This document shows, piece by piece, positions 1 through 7,023 of a DNA stretch of 14,895 nucleotides. Below the pieces are notes generated by a model, which saw nothing but the letters and a program-made list of their open reading frames with translations, had not been told where the DNA came from and made no database searches. Where the stretch lies: contig JAENXG010000033.1 in the NCBI GenBank assembly GCA_016649675.1, forward strand, positions 1 to 14,895. The letters are read 5' to 3'. The stretch comes from Methyloceanibacter sp. (GTDB taxonomy: Bacteria > Pseudomonadota > Alphaproteobacteria > Rhizobiales > Methyloligellaceae). The translations under genes were made by a program, and so were the position numbers. Position 1 is the stretch's first letter, and every line of letters begins with the position of its first letter.

Positions 1-1354
1 TCATGCCCGGCGGTAGTGTGCCGGGCACCAAAGCGGCGAGACCCTCATCCCACTTGGGCTTGCCGTTGAGATGGGTGGTGAGATGGACCGTCGGGCTCCA
101 GCCGCCGGACATGGCGATGAGATCGCAGTCGAACCGCTCGATGTTGCCGTTTGCGTGCCTGATCTCCATGCCCTTGACGCTATGGCCGCCCTTGACGCGT
201 TGGATCACGGCGCCCGGGAGATAGCGCGCGTTGGCTTTATCGGCTGCCGCTTGCGCGCTTGCCGAGGACCCCTTTCGCGCATCGACCAAAGCCGCCACCT
301 CGACGCCGGCATCCGCCAAATCGCTGGCCGTGCGGAAGGCGTCGTCATTGTCGGCGAAGACGACGGCCCGGTGTCCTGGAGCAACGCCGAAGCGGTTGAG
401 ATAGGTCCGCACCGCACCGGCCAGCATGATGCCGGGCCGATCGTTGTCGCCGAACACGATGGGGCGCTCGATGGCGCCGGCACATAGAACAGCGCGCTTC
501 GCCACAATGCGCCACAGGCGCTGACGCGGCTCATGCTCCGGCGGGGTGGGGACATGATCGTTGACCCGCTCGAGCGCGGCATAGGTTCCGCCGTCATAGA
601 CGCCGGCTACGCTCGTGCGCCGCATGATGCGGCAATCGGGAAGGCTCTCGAGCTCGGCCTCTGCCGCCTTCGCCCATTCGATCGCCGGCCGGCCGGCGAT
701 CTCGTCCCGCTCAGCGAGGAGACGCCCGCCGAGACGGAAGTCCTCCTCGCACAGGATTACCCGCGCGCCGGAGCGCGCGGCAGCGAGCGCGGCGGCCAAG
801 CCTGAAGCGCCCGCGCCGATGACGACAACGTCGCAGAAGGCATTCGCCTTCTCGTAGTGGTCGGGATCGGGCGCGGCCGCGGCACGCCCGAGACCTGCGG
901 CGCGGCGGATGGCTGGCTCATAGACCTTCTCCCAGAAGGATGCCGGCCACATGAAGGTCTTGTAGTAGAAACCGGCACCGAAAATCGGGGAGAAGAGCTG
1001 GTTCAACGCGAGCAGATCGAGCTTCAGCGAGGGCCAGCGGTTCTGACTGGCGGCGTCGAGCCCGTCATAGAGCTCGATCGTGGTGGCGCGGGTGTTCGGC
1101 TCGCGCCGCGCACCGCTGCGAAGCTCGACGAGCGCGTTCGGCTCCTCCGAGCCTGCGGTCAGGATCCCGCGCGGGCGATGATATTTGAAGGACCGTCCGA
1201 CCAGCGTCCTGCCATTGGCGAGAAGCGCCGACGCCAGCGTATCGCCGGGATGACCGGTGAGCGTCTCGCCGTCGAAGGTGAAGGGAAGCGTGGTTGTCCG
1301 GTCGATGAGACCGCCGGTGGCGAGCCGCCTGTCTTGCGAGGAGGGAATGGTCAC
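1..1354 (-). CDS. mgdC: Sarcosine oxidase alpha subunit family protein; probable N-methylglutamate dehydrogenase subunit C (partial)
   Basis: Large FAD/NAD-binding subunit of a heterotetrameric SoxBDAG-type amine oxidase. Only the first 451 codons lie in the window; the family is about 1000 residues, so the C-terminal aminomethyltransferase-like (tetrahydrofolate) half is missing. The start is GTG at 1354, whose GTGA overlaps the TGA stop of the delta gene and follows a purine-rich GGGGGAGGGGC. Residues 15-80 form the N-terminal ferredoxin-like fold (FTFDGETL, GRSFKYHRPRGI) without cluster cysteines, as is normal here. Residues 174-195 are a Rossmann dinucleotide site with VVVIGAGASGL at 176-186. 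The motif AVLCAGAIERPIVF follows further on. The gene is the third of a tightly coupled beta-delta-alpha operon; a gamma subunit should follow outside the window. The family assignment is firm. The choice of NMG dehydrogenase over sarcosine oxidase rests on the adjacent mgsABC-gmaS genes. Confidence 0.93.
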   Translation of the reverse strand, partial: MTIPSSQDRRLATGGLIDRTTTLPFTFDGETLTGHPGDTLASALLANGRTLVGRSFKYHRPRGILTAGSEEPNALVELRSGARREPNTRATTIELYDGLDAASQNRWPSLKLDLLALNQLFSPIFGAGFYYKTFMWPASFWEKVYEPAIRRAAGLGRAAAAPDPDHYEKANAFCDVVVIGAGASGLAAALAAARSGARVILCEEDFRLGGRLLAERDEIAGRPAIEWAKAAEAELESLPDCRIMRRTSVAGVYDGGTYAALERVNDHVPTPPEHEPRQRLWRIVAKRAVLCAGAIERPIVFGDNDRPGIMLAGAVRTYLNRFGVAPGHRAVVFADNDDAFRTASDLADAGVEVAALVDARKGSSASAQAAADKANARYLPGAVIQRVKGGHSVKGMEIRHANGNIERFDCDLIAMSGGWSPTVHLTTHLNGKPKWDEGLAALVPGTLPPGM

Positions 1355-1620
1355 TGCCCCTCCCCCTTCCTGGCAAATTCCACGGCGACGATCTCGTGTG
1401 TGCGCATGTCGCGGGTCACCACCAGCCAGGCATGGCATCCGGCGCTGTGGTGCCAGTGCTCGCGGTGATGGCCGTCCGGGTTGTCGCGGAGATAAACGTA
1501 ATCGACCCACGCGGCGGCTGCTTGCGGCTCCAGACTGCCGGGCCGCGTGACCGTGGCGTCGCCGCGATAGGTGAACTCCTCGAGCGCGCGCTCACCGCAA
1601 TAGGGACAGTGAATCCTCAT
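1351..1620 (-). CDS. mgdB: Sarcosine oxidase delta subunit family protein; probable N-methylglutamate dehydrogenase subunit B
   Basis: Small zinc-binding subunit of 89 residues, the usual size for the SoxD family. The zinc ligands are visible as Cys5-x2-Cys8 (HCPYCGE) and His58-x3-Cys62 (HHSAGC), matching the Cys/Cys/His/Cys pattern known for heterotetrameric sarcosine oxidase. The motif LRDNPDG is typical of the family. The tail CHAWLVVTRDMRTHEI differs from what I recall of classical SoxD C-termini and fits the MgdB-type branch, though that comparison is from memory. The ATG at 1620 lies 9 bp after the beta-subunit stop, with GGCGAGGGG directly upstream as ribosome binding site. Its stop overlaps the alpha start by four bases, so the two are probably translationally coupled. 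Confidence 0.92.
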   Translation of the reverse strand: MRIHCPYCGERALEEFTYRGDATVTRPGSLEPQAAAAWVDYVYLRDNPDGHHREHWHHSAGCHAWLVVTRDMRTHEIVAVEFARKGEGQ

Positions 1621-1629
1621 CCCCTCGCC

Positions 1630-2880
1630 TCAATGCAGGTTCGGTTGGGCGCCCATGCCCTTCTCGTCGATCACGCGTCCGGCGGCGAAGCGGTCGAGCC
1701 GGTAGGCGGCGGCGAGGGGGTGGGGCTCGTTGTTGGCGATGAGATGGGCGAAGCACCAGCCCGACGCGGGTGTCGCCTTGAAGCCGCCATAGCACCAGCC
1801 GGCGTTGAGATAGAGGCCGTCGATGGGCGTGAGATCGATGATCGGCGAGCCGTCCATGGTCATGTCGAGAAGCCCACCCCAGGAGCGCAGGATCCTCAAG
1901 CGCCCGATCAACGGCATGAGCGCCATGCCGCCCTCGCAGACATCCTCGACGACGGGAAGATTGCCGCGCTGGGCGTAGGAATTATAGCCCTCGATGTCGC
2001 CGCCGAAGACGAGCCCGCCTTTGTCCGACTGGCTGACATAGAAATGGCCGGCGCCGAAGGTCATCACCACGTCGATGACCGGCTTGACGCCCTCGGTGAC
2101 GAAAGCCTGCACCGAGTGGCTCTCGATGGGGAGACGCAAGCCGGCAAGAGCTGCGACGCGCGAGGAGTTGCCCGCGCAAGAGAGCGCGACCTTTTTGGCG
2201 CGAATAAAACCCTTCTCCGTCTCGACGCCGACGATGCGGCCGCCCTCAATGCGAAAGCCGGTCGCCGCGCAGTTCTGGATGATGTCGACGCCTCTCGCAT
2301 CGGCGGCGCGGGCATAGCCCCAGGCGACAGCGTCGTGGCGGACCGTGCCGCCGCGCGGCTGCAAGAGCCCGCCGCGGATGGGAAAGCGGGCATTGTCGAA
2401 ATCGACGAAGGGGACGAGCTTCGCGACCTGCTCGCGGTCGAGCAGCTCGGCATCGACGCCGTTAAGCCGCATGGCGTTGCCGCGCCGCGCATAGGCGTCG
2501 CGCTGGGGATCGGAGTGGAAGACGTTGAGCACGCCCCTCTGGCTGACCATGGTGTTGTAGTTGATGTCCTGCTCGAGCCCCTCCCAGAGCTTCATCGACC
2601 ATTCGTAGAAGGGCAAATTGCCGGGAAGCAGGTAGTTCGAGCGGACGATGGTGGTGTTGCGCCCGACATTGCCGGAGCCGAGATAGGATTTCTCCACCAC
2701 GGCGACATTGGTGATACCGTGCTCCTTGGCGAGATAATGGGCCGTCGCCAGACCATGACCGCCGCCGCCGACAATGACCACGTCATAGGCGGGCTTAGGC
2801 TCGGGCTCGCGCCAAAGCGGCTTCCACCGGCGGTTGCCGGTGACGGCATTGACGAGGAGGCTCGCAACCGAATAGCGCAT
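1630..2880 (-). CDS. mgdA: Sarcosine oxidase beta subunit family protein; probable N-methylglutamate dehydrogenase subunit A
   Basis: Catalytic flavin subunit of 416 residues. It binds FAD in an N-terminal Rossmann fold (VVIVGGGGHGLATA, residues 34-47). His182 in GGTVRHDAVAWGYARAA corresponds to the histidine that carries covalent FMN in heterotetrameric sarcosine oxidases. LRSWGG (331-336) and GGFKATPASG (365-374) are the usual C-terminal motifs. I place the start at ATG 2880 because MRYSVASLL is the family N-terminus. ATGs at 2940, 2931 and 2919 are in frame but would add an unrelated leader running into the regulatory repeat; no start has a strong Shine-Dalgarno. Segments such as SNYLLPGNLPFYEWSMKLWE and NAGWCYGGFKATP differ from the classical SoxB wording I recall and resemble MgdA. 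It is the first gene of the minus-strand operon and is divergent from a GlxA-type regulator. Confidence 0.93.
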   Translation of the reverse strand: MRYSVASLLVNAVTGNRRWKPLWREPEPKPAYDVVIVGGGGHGLATAHYLAKEHGITNVAVVEKSYLGSGNVGRNTTIVRSNYLLPGNLPFYEWSMKLWEGLEQDINYNTMVSQRGVLNVFHSDPQRDAYARRGNAMRLNGVDAELLDREQVAKLVPFVDFDNARFPIRGGLLQPRGGTVRHDAVAWGYARAADARGVDIIQNCAATGFRIEGGRIVGVETEKGFIRAKKVALSCAGNSSRVAALAGLRLPIESHSVQAFVTEGVKPVIDVVMTFGAGHFYVSQSDKGGLVFGGDIEGYNSYAQRGNLPVVEDVCEGGMALMPLIGRLRILRSWGGLLDMTMDGSPIIDLTPIDGLYLNAGWCYGGFKATPASGWCFAHLIANNEPHPLAAAYRLDRFAAGRVIDEKGMGAQPNLH

Positions 2881-2948
2881 CGATCCATCTTGCGCCCGCC
2901 CGCGCGCGTCGATTGACATTTCGCGACGCATATTTGACATTTTACGCC
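2881..2948. promoter_or_regulatory. Divergent promoter/operator between mgdA and the GlxA-family regulator
   Basis: This 68-bp gap must hold the start signals for both divergent genes. It contains an exact 9-bp direct repeat, TTGACATTT, at 2913-2921 and 2934-2942. The copies start 21 bp apart, which is two helical turns, and so lie on the same DNA face. Direct repeats with that spacing are typical of AraC-family operators, and the gene beside them encodes such a regulator. The second copy ends 6 bp before the regulator ATG, so binding there could also govern the regulator itself. The TTGACA cores could act as -35 elements for the plus strand, but I see no convincing -10 at proper spacing. The repeats are directly visible; operator function is inference. 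Confidence 0.55.
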
Positions 2949-3929
2949 ATGAGCGAAAAACAGGCCTCAGAACGGGCGCAGCAGGAATCCCCGCAAACCG
3001 TCGGCTTCCTGCTCGTGCCAGGCTTTGCGCTGATGTCTTACGCGGCGGCCATCGAGCCGTTACGCGCGGCCAATTTGATCTCCGGCCAGGAGCTTTACCG
3101 CTGGTGGCACGCGGCGCCGGGCGGCAAGCCGGTCACTGCCTCTAACGGCGTCGCCATCATCCCCGATGGCGGCACGGGCGCCGATCGCGACGCCGATATG
3201 GTTTTCGTCTGCGCCGGCGGCAATCCGGCGACCTTCGACGACAGGAGCGTGTTCGCCTGGCTCAGGCGGCTTGCCCGCAAGGGCGTCACCATCGGCGGCA
3301 TTTCCGGCGGCCCCTATATTCTCGCCAAGGCAGGGCTTCTCGGAAAGCACCGGGCGACGCTCCATTGGGAGCACCTGCCCGCGTTTCGCGAGGCCTTCCC
3401 CGACATCACCGTGATGTCTTCTCTGTTCGAGATCGACGGCACCAGGATCACCTGCTCGGGCGGCATCTCGGCGCTCGACATGATGGTGGCGCTGATCGAG
3501 CGCGACCATGGCCGCCAGCTCGCAGCCTCCGTGGGCGACTGGTTCCTGCACACTCATATCCGCGAGGGCATGCGCCCGCAGCGCATGGACCTCAGATACC
3601 GGCTGGGCGTCGCCGACGAGAAGCTGCTTGGCGTGCTGCGTGCCATGGAGACGAGTATCGAGACCCCGCAGCCCCGCGCCGCGCTCGCGTCCCGCGCCGG
3701 CATCTCGCTCAGGCAGCTCGAGCGGCTGTTCCATCGCCATATCGGCCACGGCATCCATCGGCACTACCGTTGGCTCAGGCTCGAGCGGGCGCGTCAGCTC
3801 TTGCGCGAAACCACCCTTCCCGTGCTCGACGTGGCGCTGGCGACCGGCTTTGCCTCATCGAGCCAGTTCGCCCGCGCCTACAGACGCGCTTTCGGCGAGC
3901 CGCCGAGCCTCACCCGCATGAGCGGCTAA
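2949..3929 (+). CDS. GlxA-family transcriptional regulator (DJ-1/PfpI domain plus AraC helix-turn-helix)
   Basis: Transcription factor of 326 residues. Residues about 12-180 form a DJ-1/PfpI (class I amidotransferase-like) domain, with VGFLLVPGFALMSYAAAIEPLRAAN near the N-terminus and GGISGGPYILAKAGLL at the nucleophile-elbow position. No cysteine is present there, so it is a sensor domain rather than an enzyme. Residues about 225-326 are a double helix-turn-helix of AraC type (ALASRAGISLRQLERLF; LDVALATGFASSSQFARAYRRAFG). The family includes GbdR and related activators of glycine betaine, dimethylglycine and carnitine catabolism. Its place between the mgd operon and the mgs-gmaS operon makes it the best candidate regulator of both. 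ATG 2949 is chosen; TTG 2913 is in frame but lies inside the first operator repeat. No strong ribosome binding site is seen for either. Confidence 0.9.
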   Translation: MSEKQASERAQQESPQTVGFLLVPGFALMSYAAAIEPLRAANLISGQELYRWWHAAPGGKPVTASNGVAIIPDGGTGADRDADMVFVCAGGNPATFDDRSVFAWLRRLARKGVTIGGISGGPYILAKAGLLGKHRATLHWEHLPAFREAFPDITVMSSLFEIDGTRITCSGGISALDMMVALIERDHGRQLAASVGDWFLHTHIREGMRPQRMDLRYRLGVADEKLLGVLRAMETSIETPQPRAALASRAGISLRQLERLFHRHIGHGIHRHYRWLRLERARQLLRETTLPVLDVALATGFASSSQFARAYRRAFGEPPSLTRMSG

Positions 3930-4092
3930 AGACGCCATCGCCGCGCCCGGCGGACCGTGCTAGGTCACCGCACCCGCGCCCTTCGCGCGCCTGCCCCTTG
4001 CTTCACCCACAGGAAACATTATTTCATGCAGGTTGACGGCACCCGCAGCGCCGTAGCATGGTGAAGCACCATCGAACCGGAGATTTTCTGCC
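3930..4092 (+). promoter_or_regulatory. Leader and promoter region of the mgsABC-gmaS operon
   Basis: This 163-bp gap precedes the operon. An inverted repeat ATGGTG-AAG-CACCAT lies at 4058-4072, with six perfect pairs, 20 bp before the mgsA start; it could be an operator or an RNA hairpin. CGGCACC-N4-GCGCC at 4037-4052 has the GG-N10-GC spacing of a sigma-54 promoter but lacks the TT of the -12 box, so it is a weak candidate. TTGACG at 4033-4038 shares only TTGAC with the repeats before the regulator. A clear ribosome binding site, CGGAGA, lies at 4078-4083. No convincing sigma-70 promoter could be fixed by eye. Confidence 0.4.
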
Positions 4093-4983
4093 ATGTGCGG
4101 CATCGTCGGACTCTTCCTCAAAGACCCAACGCTTGAGCCCGAGCTCGGCCGGCTGACGGCCGGCATGCTGGCCACGCTGTCCGACCGCGGGCCCGACAGC
4201 GCAGGCTTTGCCGTCTATGGCGAGGGAAAAAGCGGCGAAACCAAGCTGACGCTGCGCGGGACATCGGCCGCGGCGATCAAAGAGACCGCCGAGGGGATCG
4301 GCCGGGCCTTCAGCGACGCCAATATCATGCTGTACGACACCCATGCCGTCGTGGCCGTCGAAGACCGCTCGGTGCCGCGGCTCGACGAATGGATCGCGCG
4401 CGAGGCGCCCAACACCGAAATCGTAGGCCGCGGCAACCGCATGGCGCTGTTCAAGGAGGTGGGCCGGCCGGAGAAGGTGGCCGAGCGCTTCGGGCTTGCC
4501 ACCATGCACGGCACCCACGCCATCGGCCACACGCGCATGGCGACGGAATCGGCGGTGACCACCGACGGCGCGCACCCCTATTCCACCGGCTCCGACCAGT
4601 GCCTCGTGCATAACGGGTCTCTCTCCAACCACAACAATCTCCGCCGCGTGCTGGCGCGCGAGGGGTTCAAGTTCGAGACCGAGAACGATACCGAGGTCGC
4701 CGCAGGCTATCTCAGCTGGCGCATGCGCGAGGGGCTGTCGCTCGGCGACGCGCTGAAAGTGGGCCTCGACGACCTTGACGGCTTTTACACCTTCGTCGTC
4801 GGCACCGAGAACGGCTTCGGGGTGCTCCGCGACGGCATCGCCTGCAAGCCCGCCATCATGGCCGAGACCGACCGCTACGTTGCGTTCGGCTCGGAATATC
4901 GCGCGCTGGCCGGCTTGCCCGGTATCGAGACGGCGCGGGTGTGGGAGCCCGAGCCGGCCACGGTCTATTTCTGGGAACGCTGA
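4093..4983 (+). CDS. mgsA: Class II glutamine amidotransferase-type subunit; N-methylglutamate synthase subunit A (GlxB-like)
   Basis: Amidotransferase subunit of 296 residues. It starts MCGIVGLF, so removal of Met leaves Cys2 as the N-terminal nucleophile of the Ntn-hydrolase fold. Other class II signatures are SDRGPDSAGFAVY (30-42), GHTRMAT with Arg148 (145-151), VHNGSLSNHNN (172-182) and the ENDTE motif (197-201). It corresponds to the first domain of the glutamate synthase large chain. In N-methylglutamate synthase it should cleave gamma-glutamylmethylamide and release methylamine for transfer to 2-oxoglutarate in the MgsC subunit. It is the first gene of the operon, with CGGAGA 9 bp before ATG 4093, and its stop lies 2 bp before mgsB. 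In rhizobia the same family is called GlxB, and a glutamine-using role cannot be excluded. Confidence 0.92.
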   Translation: MCGIVGLFLKDPTLEPELGRLTAGMLATLSDRGPDSAGFAVYGEGKSGETKLTLRGTSAAAIKETAEGIGRAFSDANIMLYDTHAVVAVEDRSVPRLDEWIAREAPNTEIVGRGNRMALFKEVGRPEKVAERFGLATMHGTHAIGHTRMATESAVTTDGAHPYSTGSDQCLVHNGSLSNHNNLRRVLAREGFKFETENDTEVAAGYLSWRMREGLSLGDALKVGLDDLDGFYTFVVGTENGFGVLRDGIACKPAIMAETDRYVAFGSEYRALAGLPGIETARVWEPEPATVYFWER

Positions 4984-4985
4984 TC

Positions 4986-5675
4986 ATGCCCGAAGTCGAT
5001 CTCGGCGCCACACCGCTTCGCGCGCTCAACGCGGCGCTGCATCGGCTCCGGCCCGATACCAATGAGCGGCACTGGATCATCGAGCGTCCGGCCGGGCGCC
5101 ACGCTATTGCCGCCGGCCTCGACGCGCCGATCACCGTCGAGATCAACGGACCGGTCGGCTATTACTGCGCCGGCATGAACAAGCTCGCCACCGTGCTTAT
5201 CCATGGCAGCGCCGGCACCGGCGTCGCCGAAAACATGATGTCGGGCTTCGTCCATGTCGAAGGCGACGCCAGCCAGTCGGCGGGCGCCACCGGCCGGGGC
5301 GGCCTGTTACGCATCGACGGCAATGCATCCTCCCGTTGCGGCATCTCGATGAAGGGAATCGACATCGTGGTGCAGGGCTCGGTCGGCCATATGAGCGCCT
5401 TCATGGCCCAGGCCGGCAATCTGGTGGTGTTCGGCGATGCCGGCGACGCGCTCGGCGACTCGATCTACGAGGCGCGACTCTTCGTGCGCGGGAGCGTCAA
5501 GAGCCTCGGCGCCGACTGCATCGAGAAACCGATGCGCGAGGAGCACAAAAAGAGCCTGCACGAGGTGCTCGACCGCGCGGGATTCAATGGCGCGATCGAC
5601 CCCGCCGAATTCAGGCGATACGGCTCGGCCCGCAAGCTCTACAATTTCCACGTCGATCACGCGGGAGACTATTAA
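4986..5675 (+). CDS. mgsB: GXGXG-motif protein, glutamate synthase C-terminal domain-like; N-methylglutamate synthase subunit B (GlxC-like)
   Basis: Protein of 229 residues, corresponding to the right-handed beta-helix (GXGXG) domain at the C-terminus of the glutamate synthase large chain, here a separate polypeptide. The repeating glycine pattern is seen in INGPVGYYCAGM, IHGSAGTGVAENMMSGFVHVEG, GDASQSAGATGRGG, IDGNASSRCGISMKG and FGDAGDALGDSIYEARLFVRG (residues 53-169). The domain is structural in glutamate synthase and shapes the path between the amidotransferase and FMN sites; the same is inferred here. The start is ATG 4986, 2 bp after the mgsA stop, with GGGAAC inside the end of mgsA as ribosome binding site. 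An in-frame upstream start would overlap mgsA and add a non-family leader. Its TAA shares one base with the mgsC ATG (TAATG). Confidence 0.91.
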   Translation: MPEVDLGATPLRALNAALHRLRPDTNERHWIIERPAGRHAIAAGLDAPITVEINGPVGYYCAGMNKLATVLIHGSAGTGVAENMMSGFVHVEGDASQSAGATGRGGLLRIDGNASSRCGISMKGIDIVVQGSVGHMSAFMAQAGNLVVFGDAGDALGDSIYEARLFVRGSVKSLGADCIEKPMREEHKKSLHEVLDRAGFNGAIDPAEFRRYGSARKLYNFHVDHAGDY

Positions 5676-7006
5676 TGGACGCGACGCCGCCGACCACCCC
5701 GCGCCCTTCGGCAACCTTCGACGAGTACAGCCTGTCGGAGATCCGCCGCGCTGCGGCGACCGGCCTCTACGACATCCGCGGCTTCGGCGCGAAGCGGAAA
5801 GTGCCGCATTTCGACGATCTGCTCTTTCTCGGCGCCTCGGTGAGCCGCTATCCGCTGGAAGGCTATCGCGAGAAATGCGGCACCGATGTGTGGCTCGGAA
5901 CCCGCTTCGCCGAGAAGCCGGTCCACATCAAGATTCCCGTCACCATCGCCGGCATGAGCTTCGGCTCGCTGTCGGCGCGAGCCAAGGAGGCGCTCGGCCG
6001 CGGCGCCACTTTAGCCGGGACCTCGACCACCACCGGCGACGGCGGCATGACCGAGGAGGAGCGCCACCACTCGCAGATCCTCGTCTATCAGGTGCTGCCC
6101 TCGCGCTACGGCATGAACCCCGACGATTTGCGGCGGGCCGATGCCATCGAGATCGTCATCGGCCAGGGCTCCAAGCCCGGCGGCGGCGGCATGCTGCTCG
6201 GCCAGAAGATTTCCGACCGCGTGGCGGAGATGCGCACGCTACCCACCGGGATCGATCAGCGCTCAGCCTGCCGCCATCCCGACTGGACCGGTCCCGACGA
6301 CCTTGAGATCAAGATCCAGGAGCTCCGCGAGATCACCGACTGGCAGAAGCCGATCTACATCAAGATCGGCGCCTCGCGGCCCTATTACGACACGGCCCTT
6401 GCCGTGAAGGCGGGCGCTGACGTGGTGGTGCTCGACGGCATGCAGGGCGGCACGGCGGCGACGCAAGAAGTGTTCATCGAGCATGTCGGCCTGCCGATCC
6501 TCGGCGCCATCAGGCCGGCTGTTCAGGCGCTGCAGGATCTCGGCATGCACCGCAAGGTGCAACTGATCGTCTCCGGCGGCATCAGGAGCGGCGCCGACGT
6601 CGCCAAGGCGCTTGCGCTTGGCGCCGACGCCGCATCGATCGGCACCGCAGCGCTGATCGCGCTCGGCGACAACGACCCGGCGTTCGAGGCGGAATATCAC
6701 AAGCTCGGCACCACTGCCGGCTGCTACGACGACTGGCATGAGGGCCGCGATCCTGCCGGCATCACCACGCAGGATCCCGTGCTGGCCGCGCGACTCGACC
6801 CGACGCTCGGCGGGCGCCGTCTTGCCAATTACCTCACCGTGCTGACGCTCGAGACGCAAACCGTCGCGCGGGCCTGCGGCAAGAGCCATGTCCACAATCT
6901 CGAGCCCGAGGATCTGGTCGCTCTCACCGTGGAGGCTGCGGCCATGGCGCAAGTGCCGCTCGCGGGCACCAATTGGATACCAGGCAAAGAGGGCAGTTCG
7001 TTCTGA
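5675..7006 (+). CDS. mgsC: FMN-binding glutamate synthase-related protein; N-methylglutamate synthase subunit C (GlxD-like)
   Basis: Synthase subunit of 443 residues, equivalent to the FMN domain of glutamate synthase. TIM-barrel FMN motifs are IAGMSFGSLSARAKEALGRGA (91-111), TTTGDGGM (118-125), GQGSKPGGGGML (163-174), IYIKIGASRPYYDTALAVKAGADVVVLDG (227-255, split here by family blocks), SGGIRSGADVAKALALGADA (300-319) and ITTQDPVLAARLDP (363-376). It should reduce the imine formed from 2-oxoglutarate and methylamine to N-methylglutamate. Of the three cysteines that bind the 3Fe-4S cluster in true glutamate synthases only Cys350 remains, in GCYDDWHEGRDPAG. The C-terminal block ACGKSHVHNLEPEDL is typical of GlxD/MgsC. 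The ATG at 5675 overlaps the mgsB stop; the frame stays open 113 codons upstream, but that stretch is mgsB read out of frame. Confidence 0.92.
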   Translation: MDATPPTTPRPSATFDEYSLSEIRRAAATGLYDIRGFGAKRKVPHFDDLLFLGASVSRYPLEGYREKCGTDVWLGTRFAEKPVHIKIPVTIAGMSFGSLSARAKEALGRGATLAGTSTTTGDGGMTEEERHHSQILVYQVLPSRYGMNPDDLRRADAIEIVIGQGSKPGGGGMLLGQKISDRVAEMRTLPTGIDQRSACRHPDWTGPDDLEIKIQELREITDWQKPIYIKIGASRPYYDTALAVKAGADVVVLDGMQGGTAATQEVFIEHVGLPILGAIRPAVQALQDLGMHRKVQLIVSGGIRSGADVAKALALGADAASIGTAALIALGDNDPAFEAEYHKLGTTAGCYDDWHEGRDPAGITTQDPVLAARLDPTLGGRRLANYLTVLTLETQTVARACGKSHVHNLEPEDLVALTVEAAAMAQVPLAGTNWIPGKEGSSF

Positions 7007-7023
7007 AATCCGGAGGGTAAGTC

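Noticed and set aside
71..1468. Several plus-strand open frames opposite the alpha subunit gene
   Set aside because: The minus strand reads continuously as a sarcosine oxidase alpha subunit from 1354 to the edge; the plus frames are antisense by-products.
1396..2916. Long plus-strand open frame of about 500 codons opposite the beta and delta subunit genes
   Set aside because: It is antisense to two genes with clear family motifs, has low-complexity Asp/Ala/Gly-rich content and no family signature; high GC produces such antisense frames.
2881..2940. Upstream ATGs at 2940, 2931 and 2919 as start of the beta subunit
   Set aside because: They add a leader not found in the family and lie in the operator repeats; MRYSVASLL at 2880 is the family N-terminus.
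3998..4002. TTGCT as the -12 box of a sigma-54 promoter before mgsA
   Set aside because: No GG at the required spacing upstream (3988-3989 reads CG).
5336..5674. 113-codon upstream extension of the mgsC frame
   Set aside because: It overlaps mgsB, is Arg-rich out-of-frame translation, and the family N-terminus begins at ATG 5675 with a TAATG junction.
6263..6952. Minus-strand open frame of about 230 codons opposite mgsC
   Set aside because: Antisense to a well-supported gene, no family motif, no ribosome binding site.
4093..7006. A split assimilatory glutamate synthase (GltB in three parts)
   Set aside because: The cluster cysteines are lost in the FMN part, no GltD partner is present, and the order amidotransferase-GXGXG-FMN followed by GmaS is that of mgsABC.
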